A stretch of DNA of 64,000 nt from Paenibacillus sp. GP183 (GCF_900104695.1 NZ_FNSW01000002.1:310001-374000); one strand, 5' to 3'. Positions 53,481 through 63,276 are shown, counted from the first letter of the stretch. Notes: generated by a model not told the origin, from the sequence alone. A program made the numbers and translations.

Positions 53481-53546
53481 CGAGTTATTTTGAAATAGGA
53501 GTTATTGAGTATAGTAGTTATAGAGACGAGAAAAAAGGTGATAAGC

Positions 53547-54380
53547 ATGTCTTACAAACAAATCAAATGGATCATATTGATCGTTCCAGCACTAACGCTT
53601 ACTGTATGGGAATATACTCGTCATCACATTTTCCTAGATCACATCTCCATGGAGCTAGGTAACTGGCTTTCTCCTCTTATTGAACTAGCAGTCAGCATAA
53701 CGTTTTTACTTAAGCTGTTTTCGATGTTGGAGGCGACACAAGAAGAGCTTAATCGGGAACGCTCCCGTCAAGTTGCATTAAAAGAGAGAGAAAAAATTGC
53801 CCGAGAGCTACATGACGGTATCGCCCAATCCCTTTTTCTTATGTCGGTGAAAATGGATCAACTGGAGCAAGGACAACAGGATGGAGAGCAAGCAGAAAGG
53901 ATGAAAGGGCTGCGGAAGACCGTTCATCAAGTTAACGAATATGTCAGACAAGCGATTTCGAACTTGCGTTATCCGATGTATCCGGATGCCTTGCCATGGA
54001 TGCAGTTTTTGGAGAGAATGGTGAATGATTTTAGCTTAGAGACTGGCATCGAGGCATCCTGGGATTGGCAGCTCTCGGAGGAAAGACTGTCGGCTAAGGA
54101 AAAAGTGGAGCTTTATGCATCGATCCGAGAGGCACTGCTCAATGTGCGCAAACATGCACAAGCTCAGAAGGTCTGGATTCAAAGTAAGGAGCATAATGAC
54201 AATTCCTGGAGCTGCATAGTGGAAGACGATGGTGTCGGAACTGAAGGTAATCCTTTTCGTCATCAGGACCGATATGGATTGAAAATCATGAATGAAAGAG
54301 CGGTTGAGATGGGCTGGCTACTTCAGATTAAGCGTGAACACGGCAAAACAAAAGTGGAAATACGAAAGGAGGTATCCTGA
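53547..54380 (+). CDS. Sensor histidine kinase (NarX/LiaS class)
   Basis: 277 aa from ATG 53547 (AAAGGTGATAAGC before it; an upstream in-frame TTG is less likely). Two membrane helices with a very short outside loop (about 6-24 and 36-57) are followed by HisKA_3 EKIARELHDGIAQSLF with the phospho-accepting His. The HATPase domain comes next with EDDGVGTEGNPFRHQDRYGL. An intramembrane-sensing kinase, as in cell-envelope stress systems. The response regulator gene starts on its stop codon. Confidence 0.9.
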   Translation: MSYKQIKWIILIVPALTLTVWEYTRHHIFLDHISMELGNWLSPLIELAVSITFLLKLFSMLEATQEELNRERSRQVALKEREKIARELHDGIAQSLFLMSVKMDQLEQGQQDGEQAERMKGLRKTVHQVNEYVRQAISNLRYPMYPDALPWMQFLERMVNDFSLETGIEASWDWQLSEERLSAKEKVELYASIREALLNVRKHAQAQKVWIQSKEHNDNSWSCIVEDDGVGTEGNPFRHQDRYGLKIMNERAVEMGWLLQIKREHGKTKVEIRKEVS

Positions 54381-55033
54381 TGATGCGGCCGTTTCGAGTT
54401 TTGATTGTAGACGATCACCAACATGCCAGAGAAGGGATACGTAGTATCTTAAGCATGGACCCTTCTTTTGAAGTCGTTGCCGAGGGCAAGAATGGAGCTG
54501 AGGCGGTCAAGCTCACTGAAGAATGGATGCCTGACCTGATATTGATGGATATTAACATGCCGCAAATGGATGGATTAGAGGCTACAAAACAGATCAAGGA
54601 AAAGTTCCCTTACGTCAAAATTGTCATGGTAACCGTATCGGATGATATCACACATTTGTTTGAAGCACTGAAAAAAGGGGCCCAAGGTTATTTACTTAAA
54701 AACTTGAACCCAGAGTCTTGGCATGAATACTTAAAGGCCATTGCGGTAGATGAAGCTCCAATGTCGAGGGAACTTGCACTACGGTTGCTTCAAGAATTTA
54801 CTCCAAGGGAAAAGCTCGAAGCTCCAAATGCATTAATAACGGGGAGGGAAAGAGAGATATTAGAATGGGTGGCTAGCGGTAAGTCCAACCGGGATATCTC
54901 GGAGGGGCTGGGCATTTCCTAACATACGGTCAAGAATCATTTGAAAAATATTATGCAAAAGCTGCAAATGGACAATAGGGTGCAGCTTACTCGTTATGTA
55001 TTTGAACAGGGGTGGCTAAACAACAAGAGATGA
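54380..55033 (+). pseudogene. NarL-family response regulator with in-frame stop in the HTH
   Basis: Receiver domain with LIVDDHQHAREG and phospho-Asp in LILMDINMPQMDG, then a LuxR-type HTH beginning ITGREREILEWVASGKSNRD. In the middle of the HTH the codon expected to be Glu (IS-E-HTVKNHLKNIMQKL) is TAA at 54920-54922. The frame then continues normally to TGA 55031-55033. The shortened protein (180 aa) would lack the DNA-recognition helix. It is either a nonsense mutation or a G-to-T read error. Confidence 0.88.
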
Positions 55034-55051
55034 TAAGGAGAGAGGCATAAC

Positions 55052-55108
55052 ATGATGGCACAGAAACTATTAACGACCATCCGACTCCGGAGTCTAGTAT
55101 GGCAATAG
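55052..55108 (+). pseudogene. Truncated gene start after the response regulator
   Basis: A GGAGAGAGG ribosome binding site and ATG 55052 open an 18-codon frame (MMAQKLLTTIRLRSLVWQ) that ends at TAG. The spacing suggests the third gene of the operon, cut off by a rearrangement. The product is not identifiable. Confidence 0.3.
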
Positions 55109-55209
55109 CCTGCTGCACGAACATACGCTTCCTTTTTCGCTTGATGGATGAATGCAACTCATGGCATAGGATATGAATGTACAAGTCAAAAAGTACCTGG
55201 ATAAATGTC

Positions 55210-56193
55210 CTAGTTTGGCGATAATTCGTTCACAGTCCCAAACTCGTAACCGGCTTTTTTGACGGCTTTGATGATGCGGTCGAGAGCCTGCATATTCTCT
55301 TTGGAGCCTTGGTGCATCAATATGATATTCCCGTCATGCAGATTATTCATGATATCATTATACGGATCGTCGGCCCCATTTTTGCGAGGTTCCCAATCCT
55401 TCATCGCAGTTGACCAGAAAACCGACGTATAGCCCATTCCGGAAACCAAGCTCAGATCATGCATCGTATATCTGCCATAAGGAAAGCGGAAGTATTTCTC
55501 CACCTCTTTACCTGTAATATCTTTATACATTTTTTCGAAATCCGTAATTTCGCCCTTGATTTGGTCATCCGTCAGCAGCGTCATATCCTTGTGTGTCATC
55601 GTGTGATTCGCAATAAAATGCCCGTCATTGACTAAACGCTTCAAATAATCCGGATTCTTCTTGATGTTATAGCCCGCAATAAAAAAGTTGGCTTTCACAT
55701 CGTTGTCCTTCAATGCTTTCAACATCATATCAACTTCAATAAGCGGTCCGCCTGCATCGATGGTGAGATATACTTTCTTGCCTTTACCTATCCAAACTGC
55801 TTTTTGGCCGCTGGTGAAGCTCTTGGTCTCTTTCGGAAAATCGGGGACTTGTCCCGTTTTCTTCTTCATGTAGTACCAGGACAAAGCTGCTTTCTCGCTT
55901 GCTCCAGATTTAGCAACTGCCATGGGTTTGACAGCTGTTGTCGGAACCGGAACCGGAACCGCTAAAGGAGAAGCCGATGGGATATCCTTTGGAGTTTGTG
56001 ATGGAGAGATTGATGGTGATGGCGTAGCAACCGGTTTTATCGTGCTTGTTGGTGACGGAGCGTCGGTTTCCTTCGCATTAACTGAGGCTTTTGGAGTAGA
56101 AGCAGGTGCAGTATCCTGTGTGGAATTGGAGCATCCTGCCAAGGCAGTGCTCAGTAAAGTGACTAGCAGCAGATTCCAAGTTGACTTTTTCAA
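55210..56193 (-). CDS. Polysaccharide deacetylase lipoprotein
   Basis: 327 aa. Lipobox LAGC (Cys21), a Pro/Ser/Thr-rich linker to about 85, then a NodB domain: VYLTIDAGGPL (motif 1, with Asp but DAG in place of DDG), NHTMTHKDM (zinc His pair), FRFPYGRYT and ILMHQGS. The PdaA-like motif 1 suggests a muramic or N-acetylglucosamine deacetylase acting on peptidoglycan outside the membrane. Start ATG with a modest ribosome binding site. Confidence 0.88.
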   Translation of the reverse strand: MKKSTWNLLLVTLLSTALAGCSNSTQDTAPASTPKASVNAKETDAPSPTSTIKPVATPSPSISPSQTPKDIPSASPLAVPVPVPTTAVKPMAVAKSGASEKAALSWYYMKKKTGQVPDFPKETKSFTSGQKAVWIGKGKKVYLTIDAGGPLIEVDMMLKALKDNDVKANFFIAGYNIKKNPDYLKRLVNDGHFIANHTMTHKDMTLLTDDQIKGEITDFEKMYKDITGKEVEKYFRFPYGRYTMHDLSLVSGMGYTSVFWSTAMKDWEPRKNGADDPYNDIMNNLHDGNIILMHQGSKENMQALDRIIKAVKKAGYEFGTVNELSPN

Positions 56194-56338
56194 TCGTGCA
56201 CCTCTTTATTAGTATCGATCTGGATTCCCAGATTTTATTTCGACATCTCGTGACAAATGTATTCATTTAATTAGACTCATGATGCTACAGAAAAGTTGCA
56301 AAAAAAAGCATCCGAATCATGATCCGAATGCTTAATTT

Positions 56339-56465
56339 TTATCTCGTATAGGCAGGCAGCCAATCTCCGTGTGCTTCAATTAAATCATCGCAAAGTGATA
56401 CGATATCATCCAGCGAAAGTTCAGCCGTTGTATGCGGATCCAACATCGCTGCGAGGAGCTCGCAG
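56339..56465 (-). pseudogene. GH4 alpha-galactosidase/glucosidase 3'-end fragment
   Basis: Encodes LLAAMLDPHTTAELSLDDIV followed by SLCDDLIEAHGDWLPAYTR and stop, which is the usual C-terminus of NAD-dependent family 4 glycosidases (MelA-like). Nothing of the front is present. Confidence 0.65.
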
Positions 56466-56468
56466 CAT

Positions 56469-56507
56469 AAAAAAGAGCGGTCACAATATTTGGTGGCCGC
56501 TCTTTTT
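56469..56507. terminator. Bidirectional terminator
   Basis: AAAAGAGCGGTCAC and GTGGCCGCTCTTTTT form a 14-bp stem with one G-U or mismatch pair. It serves the PPEP-like gene on the minus strand. Confidence 0.8.
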
Positions 56508-56565
56508 CATCCTTTCACAATAATATGCTGCAGATTTGATTAGATCGCCGTCATTTACTACATTC

Positions 56566-57711
56566 CTACTTCGTTAACGTTCCTGCAGATTGAAGTGCTA
56601 ATGTTCTCTCGATGATAGTCACGGATTGTGCCCGTGTGGAGGTGCGATTTGGCTCGAAGCCCTTATCGGTCCCTTGCAGGATGCCTTTATTCATGGCAGT
56701 TTGCATAGCATCCATGCCCTCGTTCAGCTTTAACGCCTGCACACAAATCTCGGCCATTTCCTTACGCTTGATCGGATCATTCCATTTCGGATTTTTTATA
56801 TTCTGATCTCTTAGAATGAACTCTTTTGCACCAAGCTCCAAATAAGGTGCATACCAAAACTCATTGTTCATCGGTTGTCTCGGCTTAAAGCCAAGGGCTA
56901 CGGTCACCATTTTCAAAAATTCGGCTCGGGTAATCTCCTTGTCCGGTTTAAAAGAACCGTCCTCATATCCACTCAAATAGCCCTCATTAACCGCTTTATA
57001 AATAGTATCGTATGCCCAGTAGGTATCGATCAGATCCGTAAAGTGTACCGGTGGTGATGGCGGGAGCCCGTAAAGTCTGGCAAAGAATGCATAGGTCAGC
57101 GGCGCAACCCGCTTTATTTTATTCCTCGTCTCCAAGCTGTAGACGAACATACAGGAGGATTCGGCAAAATATTCTTCGGAATAAGAATCCATGTAAGCAT
57201 TAGCCGGGAATAGTAGTTTAGCCTCCTTTTTGAAAAGCTGGGTAAACCCTGTGCCTTGGCTAATATTATTAAAAACGTTGATATCAATGGCGTGTGACGT
57301 CTCATGCAGTTCAAGGTTTAAAGAACCGTGTTCATGCCCGCTGTCGCTATAACCGATTCTGAGAATGACAGGTTTGCCCCCGACTCCGGGAATATCGTCC
57401 CAGGTTTTACCTGTGCCTTCCCATCCTCGAGGTGTGACACCTTTAAGCTGCCTGTATTCCGGCTCATCCGTCAGCTTTCCCGTGATGAGCCTGATTTTAA
57501 CGCCGTTTTGCACCAATCGGGCGAGAATATTCGGCTGGAATTGTTTGATTCTGCTAATCATACTGTCCGCTTCCTGTTTATTATAGCTGGAAGCAGGCAA
57601 TTCTATTAATTGACTTATGGGATCGGCTGGAGTGGAATTAGCAGCGAGAACGGAAGAGGTATTCCAAATGAGCAAACTGAGAATCGTTAGCCCAATCATG
57701 ATCTTTTTCAT
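56566..57711 (-). CDS. PPEP/anthrax lethal factor-like metalloprotease with SLH domains
   Basis: 381 aa. Signal peptide (about 1-23). Residues about 30-220 resemble the ATLF-like/Pro-Pro endopeptidase fold: LELHETSHAID gives zinc site H136-E-x2-H140, and YSEEYFAESSCMFVYS gives the third-ligand Glu region. From about 232 there are three S-layer homology repeats (YLSGYEDGSFKPDKEITRAE; EFILRDQN...KEMAEICVQAL; GILQGTDKGFEPNRTSTRAQ) that attach it to the cell wall. Clostridioides PPEP-1 and Paenibacillus PPEP-2 cut Pro-Pro bonds in surface adhesins. An SLH-anchored version would act at its own cell surface. Substrate unknown. Confidence 0.8.
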   Translation of the reverse strand: MKKIMIGLTILSLLIWNTSSVLAANSTPADPISQLIELPASSYNKQEADSMISRIKQFQPNILARLVQNGVKIRLITGKLTDEPEYRQLKGVTPRGWEGTGKTWDDIPGVGGKPVILRIGYSDSGHEHGSLNLELHETSHAIDINVFNNISQGTGFTQLFKKEAKLLFPANAYMDSYSEEYFAESSCMFVYSLETRNKIKRVAPLTYAFFARLYGLPPSPPVHFTDLIDTYWAYDTIYKAVNEGYLSGYEDGSFKPDKEITRAEFLKMVTVALGFKPRQPMNNEFWYAPYLELGAKEFILRDQNIKNPKWNDPIKRKEMAEICVQALKLNEGMDAMQTAMNKGILQGTDKGFEPNRTSTRAQSVTIIERTLALQSAGTLTK

Positions 57712-58119
57712 CTGAATCCTCCGATGTTCAAATTAAAGTCCTATCCACTACTACCTCGATTATACTATTTAGAAACAACAAAATGCACATTCAATTTAGA
57801 AAATGGGCACGATGTGGTAGTTTCAGGTTAGCTGGTGATTTTATAAACCCAGGCTCTTTTTGGTAAGATCGTATTCAACACTGACATCAAACAGCATTTT
57901 AAATGCGGGCTTGTAATTGAAATGTTAAAGGAAATTGAAGGCTATTGTAATGATATTTTGGTCGGTACATCGAACAATTGGAAGTTCAGGCTCTCACAAA
58001 GCGCCTTCCAGCCGTCATGGCGGGAGACGCTTCCTTCTTACATCAAATGAACTAACCGGCTATTATACCAACATTGGATGCGAATAAGCTGGATCAATGT
58101 CAAGCCAAAGTAGTTTCCT
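57712..58119. other. Intergenic, no gene seen
   Basis: 408 bp between two minus-strand genes. Minus-strand promoter for the PPEP-like gene expected near 57730-57790. No hairpin or frame worth naming. Confidence 0.35.
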
Positions 58120-59433
58120 TCAATTTCGTAAAAAGGCGACGATTCCTTCGTAAATACCTGCAGCCAGTTTTTCCTGATATGCTGGTAGCAGACTAGCGGC
58201 AAGCTCGGACGGGTTGGAAAGGAAGCAGCCCTCGATCAGCACCGAGGGACGACGGTTATGTTTGAGCACGTACAGCTGCTCTTTCTCAACATGCTTGTCT
58301 TCATGTCGGCTGTTTAATTGTCTGCTGGTAGCAATTTCAATTTCATTTGCCAAACGTTTTGAGTTGGCCGAATCGTAATACGTGATCGTACCCGATATGG
58401 TGGGATCTTTCTGGTACATGTTTTGATGGATGCTGACAAAGACGTCCGCTTTGTTGTCGTTCGATATTTGGACCCGTTGCGCTTTGGAAACAAATTGATC
58501 GTTGCCGGTTCTGGTCATGATCACATGTGCTCCTCCAGCCTTCAGTTTGTTTACAAGCACTTGAGCCGACACCAGGTTGACGTCACGTTCATAGACAGGC
58601 TTGATCTTTGCGATCGCCCCCGTGTCTATGCCTCCATGGCCGGGATCGACGACGATGGTTTTGCCGGTAAGCGGCATAGACCGCACCGTGGCACCGGAGA
58701 ATGGATCATTCAGATCACGGCTAAACGCTTCCCTTGAGGGTTGTTCGCCGAAAGTCCATTCCACCTGATTCGTTTTTACCCATAGTGGTTTCCCGTGCTC
58801 TTGCTCCAATAACAAAATCCATTGACCGCTGATCTCATTCGGAGTTAGAGAGGTGTTTGCGGTAAGAAGCTTGGCTTTGCCGAAGCTTTCATCGGGGCCC
58901 CAATACAGCGGGGTATCGGCTTTGATAAGCAGGAGTTGAGTATCCATTTTTGATGTTTGGAAATCTATCGTCTGACTTACAGGCAACCAACCTTGCTGCT
59001 TGGCATTTAACCGCACTTCCGTCCATTCCCCCGATTGCTTAACTACCGGAAAAGCTTCGCCCGTAGCAGCCTCCAGCAACACTGGCTTGTTGCCATCGGG
59101 CTCGGTTCGAATTTCCGCCGCAGCCTTTATTTTGACCCAGCCAACTACGCTTTCTTCCAGCACGGAAGGTGAGGTGGCCTGGACCGGGGTGATAGAGGGA
59201 ACTTCGAATGTTGAAGCTGCAGGCTGCGAGTTAGGATTTGCAGCATTCGTTGGATATGGATGCGATTGTTCCGGCGAGGAATCAATTACAGGCACGGTGC
59301 CGTTTTTCAAATGCAACTGGTGAAGAAGCATCGCCAACACCAGAACGATTACGATTTTATTCAGCAGCGAGAGGAGAAATAATGTCTTTCCTCGATGATC
59401 CTTTAACCGTTTTTCAGGTACATGTCGAGACAT
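58120..59433 (-). CDS. N-acetylmuramoyl-L-alanine amidase with SH3b domain (CwlD/AmiC class)
   Basis: 437 aa. One N-terminal membrane anchor (about 17-42), a low-complexity linker, an SH3b domain (about 108-170; VKIKAAAEIRTEPDG), then a catalytic Amidase_3 domain: VVDPGHGGIDTGA, YERDVNL, SIHQNMY and IEGCFLSNPSE supply the zinc His, Glu, His and the catalytic Glu. It cuts the amide bond between MurNAc and the stem peptide. Complete. Confidence 0.92.
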   Translation of the reverse strand: MSRHVPEKRLKDHRGKTLFLLSLLNKIVIVLVLAMLLHQLHLKNGTVPVIDSSPEQSHPYPTNAANPNSQPAASTFEVPSITPVQATSPSVLEESVVGWVKIKAAAEIRTEPDGNKPVLLEAATGEAFPVVKQSGEWTEVRLNAKQQGWLPVSQTIDFQTSKMDTQLLLIKADTPLYWGPDESFGKAKLLTANTSLTPNEISGQWILLLEQEHGKPLWVKTNQVEWTFGEQPSREAFSRDLNDPFSGATVRSMPLTGKTIVVDPGHGGIDTGAIAKIKPVYERDVNLVSAQVLVNKLKAGGAHVIMTRTGNDQFVSKAQRVQISNDNKADVFVSIHQNMYQKDPTISGTITYYDSANSKRLANEIEIATSRQLNSRHEDKHVEKEQLYVLKHNRRPSVLIEGCFLSNPSELAASLLPAYQEKLAAGIYEGIVAFLRN

Positions 59434-60004
59434 TGGGTCACCTTCTTAACTTGATTCCCGAACCGTAATGGAACTATAGAAAGCAGCGACTGCAGGTTTG
59501 GGGGAATGTAGACTGTACAGATTCTGTTATTGTAGAACGAATTATCAAAAGAATGGCAGTAAATGTTGGCGTGAACGAGCGGCGTAAAACGATGGCGGCT
59601 TTGTTCGCTGAGCGGAAGGATAGAGTAATGTATCACAGTTTTGAGGTGTACGGATATTGTCCCGAGCAAGTCGGATGCGAATGTTTGACGCAGAGGCTGA
59701 GAGTGAGTAAGATAAAAGTTATATACGTAATATTTACTATAATAGAGTGGACTTCGTTTTATATCGTATTATATAGTTAATTATTACAATTATAACTGGA
59801 GAGCTATTAATCTGTCTAATCAAAAGTAACCATCCGTGATAATATTACTTAGTCATGAAACAGCATGTAGTTGACTTTTTTTGAAGAGAGCTGAATGCTT
59901 CTTCTTTTTTTATAATATGCCTCTGTTAAATCACGTTTTTGATTTAACTGATTAGTAATAATCTTTAGTGATGCTGCTTAATTGCTACATGAGGATGGTA
60001 CATA
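59434..60004. other. Intergenic with a candidate operator
   Basis: 571 bp without a supported gene. A few plus-strand frames near 59550-59780 have no family resemblance. The only structure is the inverted repeat at 59925-59948, listed separately. Confidence 0.4.
59925..59948. promoter_or_regulatory. 9-bp inverted repeat upstream of hupE
   Basis: GTTAAATCA and TGATTTAAC flank CGTTTT, 57 bp before the HupE-like start. A position and size suitable for a dimeric repressor, possibly metal-dependent given the gene controlled. Confidence 0.45.
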
Positions 60005-61171
60005 TTGATGAAAAAATGGTTTATATTGATAACATTTCTTATTTTTGTTTTAGAGACAAGCTCAACGGTGTATGCCCATTCTTACAGTGTTGCCTTTACA
60101 AAAATCGATTTATTCCCGTCCCAGACCTTTGTTCAGTATGCCATTAACGATATATCCGTGAACGAGTCCATTAAGGGAATCGATGTAAATGGCGACTACA
60201 CCATAGATGCGAACGAACTGCAACAGGGTCAAGCCAAAGTGACAGAATGGTTGGATCAAAATCTGATCATTCAAATTAACGGGCAAAGAGCAAGCTTGCT
60301 GGGAGCCCAAATTTCATTAAATAACGAACTCCCGTTCAAGGATGAATTCAAATATAGAGATAACACAGTATACGAAGATTACGTCGTTCCCGATGCCAAA
60401 ATTGTCAATGCCAAGATTAAACTTGATGCGGTCCGCCCTGGAGATTCGATTACAATAGAGGATCGCATCCATAATTCCATATCGGCTGAATACGGAAACT
60501 TTATCAACATTCTGAATAACGGGAACTTGCAAGAAACTACCGTTTTATTGCAAAATCAATGGAGCTATACTTTCAAAACGTCTCTTACGTCTCCAGACAA
60601 TCCGAACAAAGCTGCACATGCCAGCGTCGATTGGATGCGATTTCTGAAGCTGGGCTCTGAGCACATCTTAACCGGTTTTGACCATTTATTATTTTTGTTT
60701 ACTCTCATTTTATTAAGGATGAGAATAAAAGAATATGCAAAAATTATTACATCCTTTACAATTGCTCACTGTTTGACTCTGGCTCTTTCCGTTCTTGGCA
60801 TTGTTACGCTGCCTTCCAAATTTGTTGAATCGATGATCGCCGTGAGTATCATGTACGTTGCCCTTGAAAATTTATTTTCCCCAAAAAATGCGAGGTATCG
60901 TTGGTTACTTACGTTCTTGTTCGGTCTCATTCACGGTCTGGGCTTTGCGGATCTTCTCATAAAAATGAAACTTCCTCGTCCACAGCTTGTACAATCGTTA
61001 CTGAGCTTTAATCTGGGAATTGAATTAACTCAACTCGCATTGGTTGCGATTGTCTTTCCTTTTCTATGGTACTGGCACAAAACCCGCTGGTACCCAAGTA
61101 CCTTTAAGGTCCTGAATATATCCGCCGTCGGGATTGCTTTTATTTGGCTAATCGAGCGTATATTGGCATAG
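60005..61171 (+). CDS. HupE/UreJ-family membrane metal transporter-like protein
   Basis: 388 aa. Signal peptide (about 1-25) and an extracellular domain (about 26-205) that contains an EF-hand-like loop (DVNGDYTIDANEL). Six or seven membrane helices follow with the HupE landmarks SEHILTGFDHLLFLFTLIL, SFTIAHCLTLALS and GLIHGLGFA, whose histidines and aspartate likely form the metal path. Related proteins supply nickel to hydrogenase or urease. Which metal is carried here is not evident. Complete; a YcnI-type and a DUF4198 gene lie in the same broad region. Confidence 0.82.
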   Translation: MMKKWFILITFLIFVLETSSTVYAHSYSVAFTKIDLFPSQTFVQYAINDISVNESIKGIDVNGDYTIDANELQQGQAKVTEWLDQNLIIQINGQRASLLGAQISLNNELPFKDEFKYRDNTVYEDYVVPDAKIVNAKIKLDAVRPGDSITIEDRIHNSISAEYGNFINILNNGNLQETTVLLQNQWSYTFKTSLTSPDNPNKAAHASVDWMRFLKLGSEHILTGFDHLLFLFTLILLRMRIKEYAKIITSFTIAHCLTLALSVLGIVTLPSKFVESMIAVSIMYVALENLFSPKNARYRWLLTFLFGLIHGLGFADLLIKMKLPRPQLVQSLLSFNLGIELTQLALVAIVFPFLWYWHKTRWYPSTFKVLNISAVGIAFIWLIERILA

Positions 61172-61241
61172 ATTCAGTTCCTCTCGTGTTCAGGTTGGAT
61201 AGAGAAGACGGCATCTTCAAGGAAAGGTAGGCAATAATATA

Positions 61242-61925
61242 ATGAACAGATTATCATTAAGTACAGTTGCGGCTTTCAGTATTATAACTACTATCCTGAG
61301 TGGATGCCAAGCAACAAAACCTCCAACCAGTAGTCTTTCGGAAACCTCGTTATCTTCTCAAAGTATTCAAATGACGAATAGGGTGACTGCCGGACAGACA
61401 CAATTGCCTGCTCAAGTTACTTCGCCAATCGAGCCGGTTGTATCGGCGAATGACGCAAAAGCAGAAAAAGACAATAAGTTCATAGGTTGGAATCAACCGG
61501 CTGGTGGCGAATATCCCAAACTGGCTGAAGGAGAACAAATATGGATCGATGTGTCCATCAGTAAACAACGGGTTTATATTAAAGAATCTGATAAAACCCT
61601 TTACACGATGGTCACTTCCTCAGGATTGGATACATCCCCTGATAATTCAACACCGCTCGGTACTTATTATATTCAGCCTGAAAGAGGAATTTGATTTTAT
61701 AACAATTCTGAGCAGGAAGGCGCAAAATATTACGTTTCCTGGAAAAATCATGGGGAGTTTTTATTTCATAGTGTAGCCATGGATAAGAACGGCAAAGTAA
61801 TTGAAAAAGAAGCGGAAAAGTTGGGGCATAAGGCTTCACACGGCTGTTTTCGTTTAACGACCTCAGATGCGAAGTGGATTTATGACCATATTCCGATAAA
61901 AACAAAAGTGGTCATTCATGTATAA
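61242..61925 (+). pseudogene. L,D-transpeptidase (YkuD) lipoprotein with in-frame TGA
   Basis: Lipobox ILSGC (Cys22), linker, then a YkuD domain: QIWIDVSISKQRVYIKESDK, TPLGTYYI and catalytic SHGCFRLTTSDAKW. At 61692-61694 the codon is TGA where Trp fits (GI-W-FYNNSEQEGAKYYVSW), and the frame continues to TAA 61923-61925. The front product (150 aa) lacks the catalytic Cys. It is a G-to-A type nonsense change from TGG, or an error. Restoring it gives a normal 227-aa enzyme that would make 3-3 crosslinks in peptidoglycan. Confidence 0.85.
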
Positions 61926-61944
61926 GGATGTCTTCAAAAATCAA

Positions 61945-61985
61945 AAAAAGCATACAACTCGATGAGAGGCTGAGTTGCATGCTTT
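61945..61985. terminator. Bidirectional terminator
   Basis: AAAAGCATACAACTC and GAGTTGCATGCTTTT form a long stem (one mismatch) between convergent genes. Confidence 0.85.
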
Positions 61986-62016
61986 TCTTTGTTCGAAAGA
62001 TGTTTATTGGAGGAAC

Positions 62017-62868
62017 TTATTTCGGATTGTAGGGTTCAAATTGAATTGTAGCGGGATCCACAAAACTGTAACCTTTATCTTCGATTTGCGATAACAGTTT
62101 ATCTAGGGCTTGCACCGTTGTCGGGAGTTCGTGCATGAGAATGTTGCTACCCGGATGAAGCTGCTTCATTACATTATCAATGATTGCGTCAGGATTGCCG
62201 ATGTTTTTTGGATCCCAGTCCAAGGACCCGTCTGACCAGTTCATAAAAGTCATGCCAGCTTGGCTTACCACAGTATGTACGTATTCATTCGCATCTCCAT
62301 TCGGGGGACGGAAGAAAGCTGGTTTTGACCCTATGGTCTGGATTATGATGTCTTGTCCCTTATTGATCTCATCATCGACTTGGGTGGTATTTATTTTTTT
62401 CAAATCGTTATGATCCCAAGTATGATTTCCAATCGTTTCTCCATGATCAACGGTATACTTTAAGAGATCAGGATGCGCTTTAACACTGATACCGAGTTCA
62501 AAAAAGATTGCTTTGGCATGGTGTTTATCAAGCGTATCAATCAAGTTTTTGATCCATTCCATCTTTTTCGGACCATCGTCAAACGTCAGTAAAACGACCT
62601 TTTTGTTACCGCTTGTTTCTATGGGAACGACATCGTAATTTTTATTTATCCGATATAATTTAGAACTGTTTTCTTTAGATGTCGCAGGAGTTGATTCGCT
62701 TGCAGCGTTTGTTGAAGCAGTGCTAGTGACCTTAGAGGGCGTTGAGGAATCGGTTGCCGGCATGGTAGGTGAAGCAGTCGGTGCGCCAGAACTCGGACTA
62801 GTATTTCCTGAACAGGCAGTACCGAGAATCATCAACATGGCGAGAGTGATTATTGCGGGTTTCATCAA
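62017..62868 (-). CDS. Polysaccharide deacetylase lipoprotein, canonical motif
   Basis: 283 aa. A lipoprotein signal (GTAC, Cys19) and a Ser/Thr/Pro linker to about 65 precede a NodB domain: LLTFDDGPKKMEW (Asp-Asp), NHTWDHNDL (zinc H-x3-H), FRPPNGDANEYV, WDPKN and ILMHELP. All five catalytic motifs are intact, unlike the DAG variant at 55.2 kb. It removes N-acetyl groups from wall glycans. It ends convergent with the L,D-transpeptidase. Confidence 0.92.
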   Translation of the reverse strand: MMKPAIITLAMLMILGTACSGNTSPSSGAPTASPTMPATDSSTPSKVTSTASTNAASESTPATSKENSSKLYRINKNYDVVPIETSGNKKVVLLTFDDGPKKMEWIKNLIDTLDKHHAKAIFFELGISVKAHPDLLKYTVDHGETIGNHTWDHNDLKKINTTQVDDEINKGQDIIIQTIGSKPAFFRPPNGDANEYVHTVVSQAGMTFMNWSDGSLDWDPKNIGNPDAIIDNVMKQLHPGSNILMHELPTTVQALDKLLSQIEDKGYSFVDPATIQFEPYNPK

Positions 62869-62982
62869 TTTCTCTCCTTATGAAGTAGTATATTGTTCAT
62901 TATACAAGTAGAATGTGAAACTTATCAATTTTGTTTGTTTTTTTGTCACAGGTAATGTAACGGGGGACTACCAACTCTTTTG

Positions 62983-63183
62983 TTATTGAACAGATAAAAA
63001 CTCTTTGATGGCATCAACAATTGCAGAGGCAATTTTATTTTGAGTATTTTCGGAGAATAAGGCCGCTTCTTCTTCGGAATTAGATAGAAATCCTGTTTCC
63101 ACAAGGGCTGCAGGCATTTTCGTATCCTTGATCACCTTATAGTTAGCTTTCTTAACGTGACGATCAGGATAACCAGTAGCTGC
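62983..63183 (-). pseudogene. N-acetylmuramoyl-L-alanine amidase C-terminal fragment
   Basis: Encodes about 65 residues with ALVETGFLSNSEEEAALFSE and a final helix (KIASAIVDAIKEFLSVQ). This is the end of an Amidase_3 domain including the catalytic Glu. The upstream sequence breaks near 63183 at a TAA, so the remainder is lost. Confidence 0.75.
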
Positions 63184-63276
63184 TTACTGTTCTGGCCGGG
63201 TAATTCCGTAAAATGAGAATTGTGATGAAAGTTGACTGATATAGCTCGAAAGAGTCATTTCGTAGGATAACAAGTT
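63184..63276. other. Junction region, no gene seen
   Basis: Short stretch between the amidase relic and the DUF4198 leader. TTGACT at 63230-63235 could be a -35 element. Confidence 0.3.

Noticed and set aside
56297-56340. Terminator with GCATCCGAATC...GATCCGAATGC
   Set aside because: The arms are direct-like rather than complementary; only 4 bp can pair.
59553-59780. 75-codon plus-strand frame in the gap before hupE
   Set aside because: No ribosome binding site, no family resemblance and a composition like non-coding DNA.
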